DNA from: Nocardioides sp. GY 10113
Lineage (GTDB): Bacteria; Actinomycetota; Actinomycetes; Propionibacteriales; Nocardioidaceae
Assembly (NCBI RefSeq): GCF_004919105.1
Contig: NZ_STGK01000002.1
Location: 186,001 to 250,000 of the forward strand
Direction of reading: 5' to 3'
DNA length: 64,000 nucleotides
Shown: positions 1 to 7,792 of the stretch, in pieces
How the letters are laid out: each line of letters starts with the position of its first letter
Numbering within the stretch: position 1 is the first letter of the stretch
The notes under the pieces: model-generated
What the model was told of the DNA's origin: nothing
Seen by the model: only the letters and a program-made list of their open reading frames with translations
Database searches by the model: none
Made by a program: the position numbers and the translations under genes

Positions 1-66
1 GACAATGCCAGCAGGGGCCTGACGGTCTCCGTGACGCTGCGGCCGCAGCCCGTCACCGCCGGATGA
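1..66 (+). CDS. C-terminal end of a probable sensor histidine kinase (partial)
   Basis: An open frame enters from the left edge and stops at a TGA at 64-66. Its last residues read SRGLTVSVTLRPQPVTAG, which resembles the final strand of a HATPase_c domain (GL-x-V-x-V-x-L). The stop lies 25 bp before a NarL-type response regulator on the same strand, the usual kinase-regulator order. Only 21 codons are visible, so the identity rests mostly on context. A different upstream gene cannot be excluded. Confidence 0.45.
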   Translation, partial: DNASRGLTVSVTLRPQPVTAG

Positions 67-91
67 CGCTGAGCACAGGGGGACACCACGG

Positions 92-745
92 ATGAGCGAC
101 CGACCGACCAAGGTACTGCTCATCGACGACCACGAGCTGATCCGCAACGGACTGGGCGTCGTCCTCGACCTCGAGCCGGACATGGAGGTCGTCGCCACCG
201 TCGCCACGGTCGCCGAGGGCATCGCCGCCGCCCACGAGCTCCGGCCCGACGTGGTGGTCACCGATCTCCAGCTCCAGGACGGCACCGGGCTCGACGTGGT
301 CCGCACCCTGCGCGCGGCCAGCGACACCCTCGGCCTCGTGGTGCTCACCATGCACTCGGGCGACGAGCAGATCTTCGCGGCCATGCAGGCCGGCGCGTCC
401 GGCTTCGTCGGCAAGGACGCCCCCGCCACCGAGGTGATCAAGGCGACGCGGCACGCCGCCGTCTCCCCTCGCGCCTTCGTCTGCGCCGGGCTCGTCGGCG
501 CGATGATCCGCCGTCAGTCCGCCGAGTCGACCGCGCTGACCGAGCGTGAGCACGAGGTGCTGCTGCTGCTCGCGGAGGGGCTCAACGCCGCCGCGATCGG
601 GCAGCACCTCTACCTGTCGGAGTCCTCCACCAAGTCGCACATCGCGCGGATCTACCAGAAGCTGGGCGCCGCGAACCGCGCGCAGGCACTGGTCACCGCG
701 ATGCGGATCGGCCTGCTCTCCACGGTCCAGCCCTCCGCCCGCTGA
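92..745 (+). CDS. NarL/LuxR-family response regulator
   Basis: Protein of 217 aa with a receiver domain (about 6-120) followed by a LuxR helix-turn-helix (about 148-210, with TEREHEVLLLLAEG and a SxSTxKSHxxxIYxKLG recognition region). The acidic pair D12/D13, phospho-acceptor D58 and conserved K108 are all present, so phosphorylation should control DNA binding. The ATG is preceded by a GGGGGA ribosome-binding site and follows the kinase fragment closely. The next gene is a Flp pilin, which makes control of pilus or surface genes possible, but nothing in the sequence shows the target. Confidence 0.9.
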   Translation: MSDRPTKVLLIDDHELIRNGLGVVLDLEPDMEVVATVATVAEGIAAAHELRPDVVVTDLQLQDGTGLDVVRTLRAASDTLGLVVLTMHSGDEQIFAAMQAGASGFVGKDAPATEVIKATRHAAVSPRAFVCAGLVGAMIRRQSAESTALTEREHEVLLLLAEGLNAAAIGQHLYLSESSTKSHIARIYQKLGAANRAQALVTAMRIGLLSTVQPSAR

Positions 746-802
746 CGCGCCTCGTCCCGCGCGGCGACGACCCTCGCGTCGCGGACCCCGGCCCGGCCTC
801 CT

Positions 803-818
803 TAGTCACAACGGACTA
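803..818. repeat. Inverted repeat TAGTC-N6-GACTA
   Basis: Short dyad downstream of the response regulator stop and about 110 bp before the Flp pilin. It may be part of a terminator or an operator; there is no T-run. Confidence 0.3.
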
Positions 819-884
819 GGAATCCGGAGACGAACTCCCGATTCGCCGAGAGGGTCGCTTGCAGCAGAGTGGTAGGCGTCGGGG

Positions 885-913
885 AACGATCACCCCCCGG
901 GGACAACGATCAC
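885..913. promoter_or_regulatory. Two direct copies of AACGATCAC before the Flp pilin
   Basis: AACGATCAC occurs at 885-893 and again at 905-913, start to start 20 bp apart, about two helical turns. The second copy ends 14 bp before the ATG. The arrangement resembles paired activator or repressor sites. The neighbouring NarL-type regulator is an obvious candidate binder (inference). Confidence 0.35.
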
Positions 914-927
914 TCTAGGAGTCACCA

Positions 928-1119
928 ATGGTGCAGTACCTTCACGCACTTCTCATCTCGCGCTTCGTGCGCACCGAGCGCGGAGCTTCCGCCGTCGAGT
1001 ACGGCCTCCTGGTCGCGCTCATCGCGCTCGCGCTGATCGCCGGCGCGACGGCGCTCGGCGGCGGGTTGGACAAGATCTTCACCAATTCGGCCAGCAAGCT
1101 CAGCAGCGCGGCCGGCTGA
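928..1119 (+). CDS. Flp/Fap-type pilin precursor
   Basis: Protein of 63 aa with a class III (type IVb) prepilin signal: a basic leader ending RTERG19, then ASAVEYGLL. The conserved Glu is at +5 and Tyr at +6 of the mature protein, followed by one hydrophobic helix (about 26-45). Prepilin peptidase would cut after G19 to give a mature pilin of about 44 aa. AGGAG lies 7 nt before the ATG. It stands alone: no TadA/B/C genes are visible, so the assembly machinery must be encoded elsewhere. Confidence 0.88.
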   Translation: MVQYLHALLISRFVRTERGASAVEYGLLVALIALALIAGATALGGGLDKIFTNSASKLSSAAG

Positions 1120-1161
1120 GTCTCGATCCCGGCCACCGCGGCGACGCCGGGGAAGCCGTCG

Positions 1162-2490
1162 TCACGGCACACGTGACGCCAGCGCCACCCGCTGCAGCAC
1201 CGTCGGGTGCGAACCGAACCACCACTGGGAGAGCCTGGGCGGAGTCGGATCCGCCAGGCTCGTGAGGGCCAGCTCCTTCTGCAACGCGACGAAGGAGCTG
1301 GCCCTTCCCGTTGTCTCCAGGGCCACCACGTCCGCGCGGGTCTCCACCCGCCGGCTGATCCCGTTCTCCAGCGGCGACGCCAGCAGGCCGCCGAAGGCGA
1401 GCAGCGCGAGCACCACCGGCACCACCGTGCCGTCGCGCAGCCATGCCGATCCTTCTCGCGATCGCGCCGCGCCCTCTCGCCGCGGCGTCGCGCCGCGGCG
1501 CCGTGTCCGCAGCAGCACCAGCGCCATCAGCCCCGAGGCGGCCACCGCTCCCGCCATCCCGAGCAGCGTTCCGACGAGCACGTCGTCGTACTTCGCGTGC
1601 GCGAGCTCGTGGGCGACCACGGCCAACGCCTCGTCCTCCGGCAGGTCGCGCACCAGGTTGTCGTAGAGCACCACGCGCCGCGTGCTGCCGAAGCCGGACA
1701 CGTAGGCGTTCAGGGTGCTCGTGCGCCGGGAGGCGTCGGAGACCAGGACGTCGTCCACCCCGACCTGCTCGCGGTCCGCCAGGTCCAGGATCTCCGAGCG
1801 CAGCTGCCCCTGCGGGAGCGGCTCGAAGGAGTTGAAGAGCGGCTCCACCAGCACCGGGTAGACGTAGGAGCCCAGCAGCACCGCCGTCGCAGCCCCGCCG
1901 GCCACCACGGCCGGCCAGGAACGCCGCCAACGGCGCGCACAGGCGGTCGCCAGCACGAGCGCCACCGCGGTCACCACGATCGAGAGCAGCAGGGACACCG
2001 CCTGGTCCCTGGCCCACCCGGCCCACGACGAGGTGGCGAGCCCTTCGTGCAGCAGCAGCCGGCGATAGCCGATCCGCGTCGGCAGCGTGACCAGGCGGAC
2101 CGCCAGGGAGACGAGCGCCACCAGGATCACCGCTCGACTCCACCACGGCCCCGGGACGGCGGCCGCCCACCGGCGCCCGGTCCGGCTGAAGCCGAGCCAC
2201 CCGACGAGCGCCAGCGAGATCGCCAGCGTGCTCCAGCTCCAGACCCGCGCCCAGGTCGCGAACTCCTCGGCACGCTGGATCTGCGCGGCGCTGAACAGCG
2301 ACTCCGCCGCGGCCGGGTCCGGCGCGCCGCCCGGGACCGGGGACCAGGGCACCAACCAGGCCGCGAGCCCGACGAGGACGGCCACGCCGACGGCGAGAGA
2401 CGCCGCCGCGACCCTGATCGCCACGCGGTCGGCGGAGCCGCCCCTGTCCGTCACGTCGCCGTCGGCGGCAAGGGAGTCGTCGGTCTGCAC
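1162..2490 (-). CDS. M48-family membrane zinc metalloprotease (Ste24/HtpX-like)
   Basis: Protein of 442 aa from the GTG at 2488-2490, chosen because longer starts would run into the upstream lipoprotein, which ends 4 bp before. Membrane segments lie around residues 24-48, 85-102, 118-136, 163-185 and 195-215, with two more flanking the active site. Zinc motif HELAH is at 294-298 and the third ligand Glu probably at 383 (ETRAD). Families of this type process prenylated or misfolded membrane proteins. The bacterial substrate is unknown. It forms a two-gene unit with the metalloprotease lipoprotein. Confidence 0.88.
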   Translation of the reverse strand: MQTDDSLAADGDVTDRGGSADRVAIRVAAASLAVGVAVLVGLAAWLVPWSPVPGGAPDPAAAESLFSAAQIQRAEEFATWARVWSWSTLAISLALVGWLGFSRTGRRWAAAVPGPWWSRAVILVALVSLAVRLVTLPTRIGYRRLLLHEGLATSSWAGWARDQAVSLLLSIVVTAVALVLATACARRWRRSWPAVVAGGAATAVLLGSYVYPVLVEPLFNSFEPLPQGQLRSEILDLADREQVGVDDVLVSDASRRTSTLNAYVSGFGSTRRVVLYDNLVRDLPEDEALAVVAHELAHAKYDDVLVGTLLGMAGAVAASGLMALVLLRTRRRGATPRREGAARSREGSAWLRDGTVVPVVLALLAFGGLLASPLENGISRRVETRADVVALETTGRASSFVALQKELALTSLADPTPPRLSQWWFGSHPTVLQRVALASRVP

Positions 2491-2494
2491 GGAC

Positions 2495-3718
2495 CTACTG
2501 TGACAGGCCCGCCACGGTGGCGATCCGGGCCCGCCACTCCCTCGTGAGCTCCTCGACGGTCCACCCGGCCCGGCGGCGCAGGGCGGCGTCGAGGTCGGCA
2601 CCGGTCAGCACGTCGTCGTAGAGCGCGATCAGGGCGGCCTCGCCGGCGCGGTCGGCGATCACCACGCAGGCGAGCCACGCGGCCTCGTACTGCGCCCCGA
2701 GGTGCTCGGCGGAGGTGTTGAAGGCGGCCTGCTCCGGCAGCCGATCCGGGACCCCGTTGCGCCGCGCCTGGGCGCTGATCTGTCCCGCGGTCCGAGTGGT
2801 CGGAAGGTCGACCTCGCGCAGCGCCACGTAGTCGGCGAAGCCCTCCACCAGCCACAGCGGTGCCCCGACGGCCAGCGGTGCGCGCGTCACGGCGTGCACC
2901 GTCTCGTGGGTGACCACGACCTGTGCGGCGACCCGGTCGAGCGGATCGAACTCCCCCGGGTTGATCAGGACGTGGACCGGTGCGTCGTCGGCGACCGACC
3001 CGTCGACCGGCGCGGTGACGGCGGCCACCGCGTCGTACTGGTGCGCGCCGGCCGCCAGCGCGCGGTGCAGCTCAGCGGCGCTCCGCGGCGCCTCGAGCAC
3101 GACGCTCGGCGCGCCGCCGAGGGTCGCGCCGACCGAGTCCACCGCGGCGCGGGCCAGGCGCGCGAGCCGCTCGGTGCGGGCGGCACCGCCCCGGGAGACC
3201 ACCAGGTAGCGCGGTCCCCGCGCGACGGCGACGGGTCCGGCGGCCCAGATGGGGGTGGCGGCCCCGCCACCGCCGAGGCGCGCGACGCTCTCACCGTCCG
3301 CCGTGAACGCCACCTCGACCTCGCGCCGTGCGACGCCGTCGTCGTACCCGGCGTAGCGCCAGCTCAGCTCCGCCGATGCGGTCCACTCGCCGTCACCACG
3401 CTGCGCGCCGGTGCTGGCGAGGTAGCGCAGCCGTATGTCGACCAGTCGCACCCGCCGCACGTTGGTCGCGGCCGCGGCCAGCTGTCGTCGCACCCGGTCG
3501 TCGGCCGCGAGGGAGCCCGCACCGTCGGCGTCGCCCGCGCTCAGCGCACGCTCGAGGGCGACCAGCGTCGACGCGGCCGCGGACTCGTCGCGGGTCGTCG
3601 CCGGTGCCGAGGGCCGCGGCGCGACGTACGGCTCGGAGCACCCGGTCGCCATCAGGGCGACCACCAGCGCACCGCCGAGCGCCGAGCGGAGCCGGGGTCG
3701 CGGCGAAGGGGCCTGCAC
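2495..3718 (-). CDS. Secreted lipoprotein with gluzincin-type metallopeptidase domain
   Basis: Protein of 407 aa from the GTG at 3716-3718; longer starts overlap the NlpC/P60 gene. A lipoprotein signal ends in LMATGC with lipidated Cys at 27. The C-terminal half carries HETVH (271-275), followed by WLVEGFADY with Glu 292. This is the HExxH plus WxxEGxAxY signature of peptidase MA-like gluzincins. The N-terminal half looks like an NTF2-like or lipocalin-like beta domain, not firmly assigned. The protein is probably anchored outside the membrane and acts on surface proteins. Confidence 0.75.
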   Translation of the reverse strand: MQAPSPRPRLRSALGGALVVALMATGCSEPYVAPRPSAPATTRDESAAASTLVALERALSAGDADGAGSLAADDRVRRQLAAAATNVRRVRLVDIRLRYLASTGAQRGDGEWTASAELSWRYAGYDDGVARREVEVAFTADGESVARLGGGGAATPIWAAGPVAVARGPRYLVVSRGGAARTERLARLARAAVDSVGATLGGAPSVVLEAPRSAAELHRALAAGAHQYDAVAAVTAPVDGSVADDAPVHVLINPGEFDPLDRVAAQVVVTHETVHAVTRAPLAVGAPLWLVEGFADYVALREVDLPTTRTAGQISAQARRNGVPDRLPEQAAFNTSAEHLGAQYEAAWLACVVIADRAGEAALIALYDDVLTGADLDAALRRRAGWTVEELTREWRARIATVAGLSQ

Positions 3719-3785
3719 CCGACGATTCTCGCCTACCGGTCGCGCGGCGACGGACGCGGGCCGACCGCGAGGCCGGTCCCGGGAC

Positions 3786-4787
3786 TCAGCCCGGGCGGAC
3801 CGCACCCACGTACGGCATCGAGTGCAGCGGCGAGGTCGTGACGCCGGCTCCCGGGTTGGCCGCGTGCACGATCATGCCGTTGCCGATGTAGATGCCGACA
3901 TGGCTGATCGGGCTGTAGTAGAAAACGAGGTCGCCGGGCCGGAGCTGGCTCTCGGAGACGCGGGCTCCGGAGCTGAACTGGGCGCTGGAGGAGTGCGGCA
4001 GCGAGACGCCGGCCTGCGCCCAGGCCATCATCGTCAGGCCCGAGCAGTCGAAGGCGCTCGGGCCGGCGGCGCCGTAGACGTAGGCCTTGCCCACCTGGCC
4101 CATGGCGTAGGAGAGGGCCGATCCGGATCGGCCGGAGGCGGGAACGGCGGTGGTGGTGGTCGGCACCGTGCGCTCGGCGTCGCGGGAGAGGACGGCCTGA
4201 CGCTCCTCCTCCTCGAGCTCGTCGAGAAGGTCCTCGGCGTCGGCGAGCTTGGAGTCGGCGGTCGCCTTCTCGTCCTTCAGCTGCTGCTCGATCGACTTGA
4301 TCCGGTCGCGCCGGTCAGCGGTCTGGTCGCGCCGGATGTTGTAGGCCTTGAGCTCGTCGCCGTACTGGGAGAGCAGCGAGTCCTGGAGGTCGTTGACCGT
4401 CGACAGGGTGGAGAGCTGGGTCAGGAAGCCCTCGGAGTCGGACTCCAACAGCTCACCGGCGGCACCGAGGGTCTGGCCCTGGTACTGGGAGATCATCGCC
4501 TCGCGCACGTCGCTGCGGACACCCGCGAGCACGGAGCCCTGACGCTTCTGGTCGGCCTTGAGGGAGCCCAGCTCGGCGTTGAGCTCGTCGAGCTCGATCT
4601 TCGCGTCGTTGTAGCGCTCCGAGGCCTGCTCGGCCTGGTGCAGGAGCGTCTCGACGCGGTCGCGGACGGTCTCGATGTCGGGGTCAGCCTGCGCCGAGGT
4701 CTGCGTGCCGGCGACGGCGATGCCGACGGATCCGGACACCGCGAGAGCGGCGATCGCTGCGGTGATGCGGTTGCGGCCGTTCAGCAC
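3786..4787 (-). CDS. RipA-like NlpC/P60 peptidoglycan endopeptidase
   Basis: Protein of 333 aa. It has a signal peptide (1-34), a long coiled-coil domain (about 36-205) that usually keeps such enzymes inactive, a Thr-rich linker, and a C-terminal NlpC/P60 domain. Catalytic Cys is C248 (DCSG), with H296 (SHVGIY) and H308 completing the site. It should cut the D-Glu-mDAP bond of peptidoglycan stems during cell separation. Start is GTG with GAAGGGGA about 10 nt upstream. The leader carries a c-di-AMP riboswitch, linking expression to cell-wall and osmotic signalling. Confidence 0.92.
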   Translation of the reverse strand: MLNGRNRITAAIAALAVSGSVGIAVAGTQTSAQADPDIETVRDRVETLLHQAEQASERYNDAKIELDELNAELGSLKADQKRQGSVLAGVRSDVREAMISQYQGQTLGAAGELLESDSEGFLTQLSTLSTVNDLQDSLLSQYGDELKAYNIRRDQTADRRDRIKSIEQQLKDEKATADSKLADAEDLLDELEEEERQAVLSRDAERTVPTTTTAVPASGRSGSALSYAMGQVGKAYVYGAAGPSAFDCSGLTMMAWAQAGVSLPHSSSAQFSSGARVSESQLRPGDLVFYYSPISHVGIYIGNGMIVHAANPGAGVTTSPLHSMPYVGAVRPG

Positions 4788-4802
4788 GAGCTGGCGGTCC
4801 CC

Positions 4803-4970
4803 TTCGTGTCGTACGCCTACCGGGTGAGCTGACGGATTCGGGCACGACTTGCCCTACCCGCACTCCACGCCCTGGTTCTCACCGTGGCGCTCTCGTGCGG
4901 GACTCACCCCAGAGGTGGTGTGGTTCCCCGGCTCCGGACCGCTGGCGGCCCGGACTCAGCGCGGTGCCCG
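4803..4970 (-). promoter_or_regulatory. c-di-AMP riboswitch (ydaO-yuaA class)
   Basis: Reading the minus strand towards the NlpC/P60 start, the conserved blocks appear in the known order: CGCTGAGTCC (4963-4954), GCCGGGGAACCAC (about 4932-4920), TGGGGTGAGTCC (4911-4900), GTAGGGC (4857-4851), CCCGAATCCGTCAGCTCACC (4842-4823) and GGTAGGCG. The ribosome-binding site follows directly. In actinobacteria this class is known to sit ahead of cell-wall hydrolase genes, where c-di-AMP binding turns expression off. Boundaries are approximate. Confidence 0.9.
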
Positions 4971-5011
4971 CGCGGGTCGGTTGACCCACTTCCACGAACA
5001 CCTGAGACCGC

Positions 5012-5017
5012 ACAATA
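5012..5017 (-). promoter_or_regulatory. Probable -10 box (TATTGT) of the riboswitch/NlpC-P60 transcript
   Basis: TATTGT on the minus strand would start transcription near 5005, just before the riboswitch, giving a leader of about 215 nt. No strong -35 is seen. Confidence 0.4.
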
Positions 5018-5069
5018 GCCAGCGCCACGGCGCTCGCCCAAGACGACGCAGCAAATTGGGTCACTCCAT

Positions 5070-5087
5070 TGTGAGACGCATCTCACA
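5070..5087. promoter_or_regulatory. Palindrome TGTGAGA-N4-TCTCACA
   Basis: Perfect 7-bp arms around CGCA. It lies about 65-80 bp upstream of the inferred start site of the NlpC/P60 transcript and just downstream of the small Cys-rich gene stop. It resembles a CRP/GlxR site but has 8 rather than 6 bases between TGTGA and TCACA. Activator site or short terminator are both possible. Confidence 0.4.
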
Positions 5088-5111
5088 CTCGCGGGTGTGC
5101 TCCACCCGGAC

Positions 5112-5315
5112 TCAGGCCGACTCGACCTCGGGACCGGCGACCGGGCGCACCAGGCGCAAGGGCGGCACCAGGCCCGAGTCGGCCAGGACGTCGAGCGCGC
5201 GCAGCTCGTCGTCGTCGATGGTCAGCTCGGGCGGAGGGCCCAGCAGCACGGTCACGACGCAGTCGTGACAAGCCAGGCCTCGCACCACACACGTGTCGCA
5301 GTCGATCTTGGTCAT
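5112..5315 (-). CDS. Small Cys-rich protein, unknown function
   Basis: Protein of 67 aa, start ATG at 5313-5315. The N-terminus holds two CxxC-like pairs in CDTCVVRGLACHDCVV, a likely metal or redox site; the rest is acidic and Leu-rich. An alternative start lies two codons upstream. CAGCCT stands 6 nt before the ATG, a weak match to a leaderless -10. The family is not recognised. It sits next to a second small Cys protein in the same orientation. Confidence 0.65.
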   Translation of the reverse strand: MTKIDCDTCVVRGLACHDCVVTVLLGPPPELTIDDDELRALDVLADSGLVPPLRLVRPVAGPEVESA

Positions 5316-5382
5316 GGACACAGGCTGCGCGCCCCCTCCGACACAACGGCGGGGGCTGCCCCGGCGACTCGGGGGCCGGAGG

Positions 5383-5613
5383 TCAGGCGTCGGCGCGGGC
5401 GACCAGCTCGATGGCGTCGTCGCGACCGCACCAGCGGCACCGAACGCTCTCCACCGTCTCGGCGAGCACCTCCGCCTCCTCGACCTTCGGCTCCCCCGGC
5501 AGGTCGAGGTGCCAGAACTCGGCCGTACGGCGGGTGCGGGTGACGTCGAAGCGCGTCAGGTTGCCGCAGCCCCCGCAGCGCCACCGGTGCGACTCGTCGG
5601 GAAGTTCAGGCAT
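5383..5613 (-). CDS. Small zinc-ribbon-like protein, unknown function
   Basis: Protein of 76 aa with two CxxC knuckles, CGGC near residue 13 and CRWC near 59, separated by about 45 residues. This is the spacing of a small zinc ribbon. The start ATG is supported by TAGACT 6 nt upstream (5620-5625). It is transcribed divergently from the DEDDh/GIY-YIG nuclease, 55 bp away. A nucleic-acid or protein-binding role is a guess from the fold only. Confidence 0.7.
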   Translation of the reverse strand: MPELPDESHRWRCGGCGNLTRFDVTRTRRTAEFWHLDLPGEPKVEEAEVLAETVESVRCRWCGRDDAIELVARADA

Positions 5614-5619
5614 GCGCGC

Positions 5620-5625
5620 AGTCTA
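5620..5625 (-). promoter_or_regulatory. -10 box TAGACT, leaderless start
   Basis: TAGACT on the minus strand ends 6 nt before the ATG of the zinc-ribbon-like gene. Confidence 0.6.
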
Positions 5626-5656
5626 GGGGCCCCGGGGTTGTGTCGTGCGCGCGGCC

Positions 5657-5662
5657 TAGGTT
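5657..5662 (+). promoter_or_regulatory. -10 box TAGGTT, leaderless start
   Basis: TAGGTT ends 6 nt before the ATG at 5669. The string CTAGGTTGGCGCCATG here is identical to the one at 26611-26626. Confidence 0.6.
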
Positions 5663-5668
5663 GGCGCC

Positions 5669-7417
5669 ATGACCACCGAGGCACCCGAGCTCGTCCGTCC
5701 CACCAGGTGGGAGGCCCAGCGCGGGTTCGACGACCTCGGGCGCCCACTGCACGGGGTGACCTTCTGCGTGGTCGACCTGGAGACGACCGGCGGCTCGGTG
5801 CGCGACGGCGACCGGATCACCGAGATCGGCGCCGTGAAGGTCCGCGGCGGCGAGGTGCTCGGCGAGTTCCAGACGCTGGTCAACCCCCATCAGCCGATCC
5901 CGCCGTTCATCGCGGTGCTGACCGGGATCACGACCGCGATGGTCGCGGACGCGCCGCGCATCGACAGCGCGCTGCCGGCGTTCCTCGAGTTCGCGGCCGG
6001 CAGCGTGCTGGTCGCCCACAACGCGCGGTTCGACGTCGGCTTCCTGCGCCACTTCGCCGCCGACCAGGAACTGGTCTGGCCCGACTTCGAGGTGCTCGAC
6101 ACCGTGAAGCTCGCGCGCCACGTCGTCAGCCGCGAGGAGTCGCGCGACCACAAGCTCTCCTCGCTCGCGCGTGTCTTCGGCGCCACGACCACGCCGAACC
6201 ACCGGGCCCTGGCCGACGCCCGGGCCACGGTCGACGTGCTGCACGGGCTGATCGGCCGCCTCGGAGGCCTCGGCGTGCACACCCTCGAGGACCTCCAGTC
6301 CTACTCCGCCAAGGTCGCCGCGCCGCAGCGGCGCAAGCGTCACCTGGCCGACCACCTGCCCCACGCCCCCGGCGTCTACCTGTTCAAGGACTCCGGCGAC
6401 CGGGTGCTCTACGTCGGCACCTCGAAGGACCTGCGCAAGCGCGTCCGCTCCTACTTCACCGCCTCCGAGACCCGGACGCGGATCGGAGAGATGGTCCGGA
6501 TCGCCGAGGCCGTCACCGGGCTCACCTGCGCCACGCCGTTGGAGGCCGAGGTCCGCGAGCTGCGGCTGATCGCCGAGCACAAGCCGCCCTACAACCGCCG
6601 ATCGCGCCATCCGGAGAAGGTGAGCTACCTCAAGCTCACCCGGGAGGCGTGGCCCCGACTCTCGGTGGTGCGTCGGGTCGCCGACGACCAGGCCGACTAC
6701 CTCGGTCCGTTCTCCTCCCGCAGTGCCGCCGAGGCCAGCCTGGCCGCGCTCCACGAGGTCTTCCCGCTCCGACAGTGCACCGACCGCCTGGGGCGCACCA
6801 CCCATCGCTCCCCCTGCGCCCTGGCCGAGCTCGGCCGCTGCCTCTCCCCCTGCGACGGCAGTGTCGACGAGCTGACCTACGGGGCCGTCGTGCGCCAGGT
6901 CCGCGACGCTCTCGTGGCCCGTCCCGAGCAGGTGGTGGAGGCGATCGAGCACAAGCTGAGCGCCCTCGCCGCCGAGGAGCGCTTCGAGGAGGCGGCAGCA
7001 CACCGCGACCGACTCGCCGCGTTCGTCCGCGCCGCGGCGCGGACCCAGCGCCTCGGACCCCTGGTCGAGTGCCCCGAGATCGTCGCCGCCCGGCGCGAGG
7101 ACGACGGACGCTGGGCGGTCCACGTGGTCCGCCACGGACGCCTCGCCGCGGCCGGCGTGATTCCCAGCGGCATGGACGCCACCCGCTACGTCGAGGACCT
7201 GCGGGCGAGCGCCGAGACGGTGCCGTCGGGGACGAAGCCGCCGGCGACCGCCGAGGAGTCCGAGCGGATCCTGGCGTGGCTCGAGCGCCCGGGCGTCCGG
7301 CTGGTCGAGGTCGAGGGCGCCTGGACCTGCCCGGTCACCGGCGCTGGTCGCCACCTCGAGCGGTGGGCGGCACCGGCGCTCGGCCGCGACCCCGCTGCCG
7401 CGACCGGGAGGTCCTGA
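5669..7417 (+). CDS. DEDDh 3'-5' exonuclease fused to GIY-YIG (UvrC/Cho-like) nuclease
   Basis: Protein of 582 aa. The N-terminal exonuclease (about 30-195) has DxE at D36/E38, D122 (NARFD) and H178/D183 (NHRALADAR), the DnaQ-type DEDDh set. A GIY-YIG domain follows (about 230-310: GVYLFKD, VLYVGTSKDLRKRVRSYF), then a UvrB/UvrC-like region (about 420-480). The fusion is common in actinobacteria and is thought to act in DNA repair, cutting and trimming damaged strands. No UvrC helix-hairpin-helix tail is present. Confidence 0.92.
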   Translation: MTTEAPELVRPTRWEAQRGFDDLGRPLHGVTFCVVDLETTGGSVRDGDRITEIGAVKVRGGEVLGEFQTLVNPHQPIPPFIAVLTGITTAMVADAPRIDSALPAFLEFAAGSVLVAHNARFDVGFLRHFAADQELVWPDFEVLDTVKLARHVVSREESRDHKLSSLARVFGATTTPNHRALADARATVDVLHGLIGRLGGLGVHTLEDLQSYSAKVAAPQRRKRHLADHLPHAPGVYLFKDSGDRVLYVGTSKDLRKRVRSYFTASETRTRIGEMVRIAEAVTGLTCATPLEAEVRELRLIAEHKPPYNRRSRHPEKVSYLKLTREAWPRLSVVRRVADDQADYLGPFSSRSAAEASLAALHEVFPLRQCTDRLGRTTHRSPCALAELGRCLSPCDGSVDELTYGAVVRQVRDALVARPEQVVEAIEHKLSALAAEERFEEAAAHRDRLAAFVRAAARTQRLGPLVECPEIVAARREDDGRWAVHVVRHGRLAAAGVIPSGMDATRYVEDLRASAETVPSGTKPPATAEESERILAWLERPGVRLVEVEGAWTCPVTGAGRHLERWAAPALGRDPAAATGRS

Positions 7418-7495
7418 CCGGTCCGCCCGCGGAACGCCCCGCGGAGAGCGCGGTGCAATGCGGCGCGCTCCCGGCCGGATCGCGACGCGACCTCA

Positions 7496-7501
7496 TAGAG
7501 T
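7496..7501 (+). promoter_or_regulatory. -10 box TAGAGT, leaderless start
   Basis: TAGAGT ends 6 nt before the ATG at 7508. Confidence 0.6.
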
Positions 7502-7507
7502 GTCGCC

Positions 7508-7786
7508 ATGATCACCGCCATCGTGTTCGTGAAAGCCGAGACCGCCCGGATCCCCGAGGTGGCGGAGGCGATCGCGGCGCTCGAGGGCGTGAGCGAGGTC
7601 TACTCCGTGACCGGCCAGATCGACCTGATCGCGCTCGTCCGGGTGCGCCGGCACGAGGACATCGCCGTCGTGGTCTCCGACCAGCTCAACAAGGTCTCCG
7701 GCGTGGTGGACACCGAGACCCACATCGCCTACCGGGCCTACTCGCGGCACGACCTGGAGTCGGCCTTCTCCCTCGGTCTCGACTGA
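7508..7786 (+). CDS. Stand-alone Lrp/AsnC RAM-domain protein
   Basis: Protein of 92 aa consisting only of the ligand-binding/oligomerisation (RAM, AsnC_trans_reg_2) domain. VKAETARIPEVAEAIAALEGV and VTGQIDLIALVRV match the family core. There is no helix-turn-helix, so it cannot bind DNA itself. It may sense an amino acid and act through a partner. The next gene starts 6 bp after its stop and is probably co-transcribed. Confidence 0.85.
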   Translation: MITAIVFVKAETARIPEVAEAIAALEGVSEVYSVTGQIDLIALVRVRRHEDIAVVVSDQLNKVSGVVDTETHIAYRAYSRHDLESAFSLGLD

Positions 7787-7792
7787 GCACCG

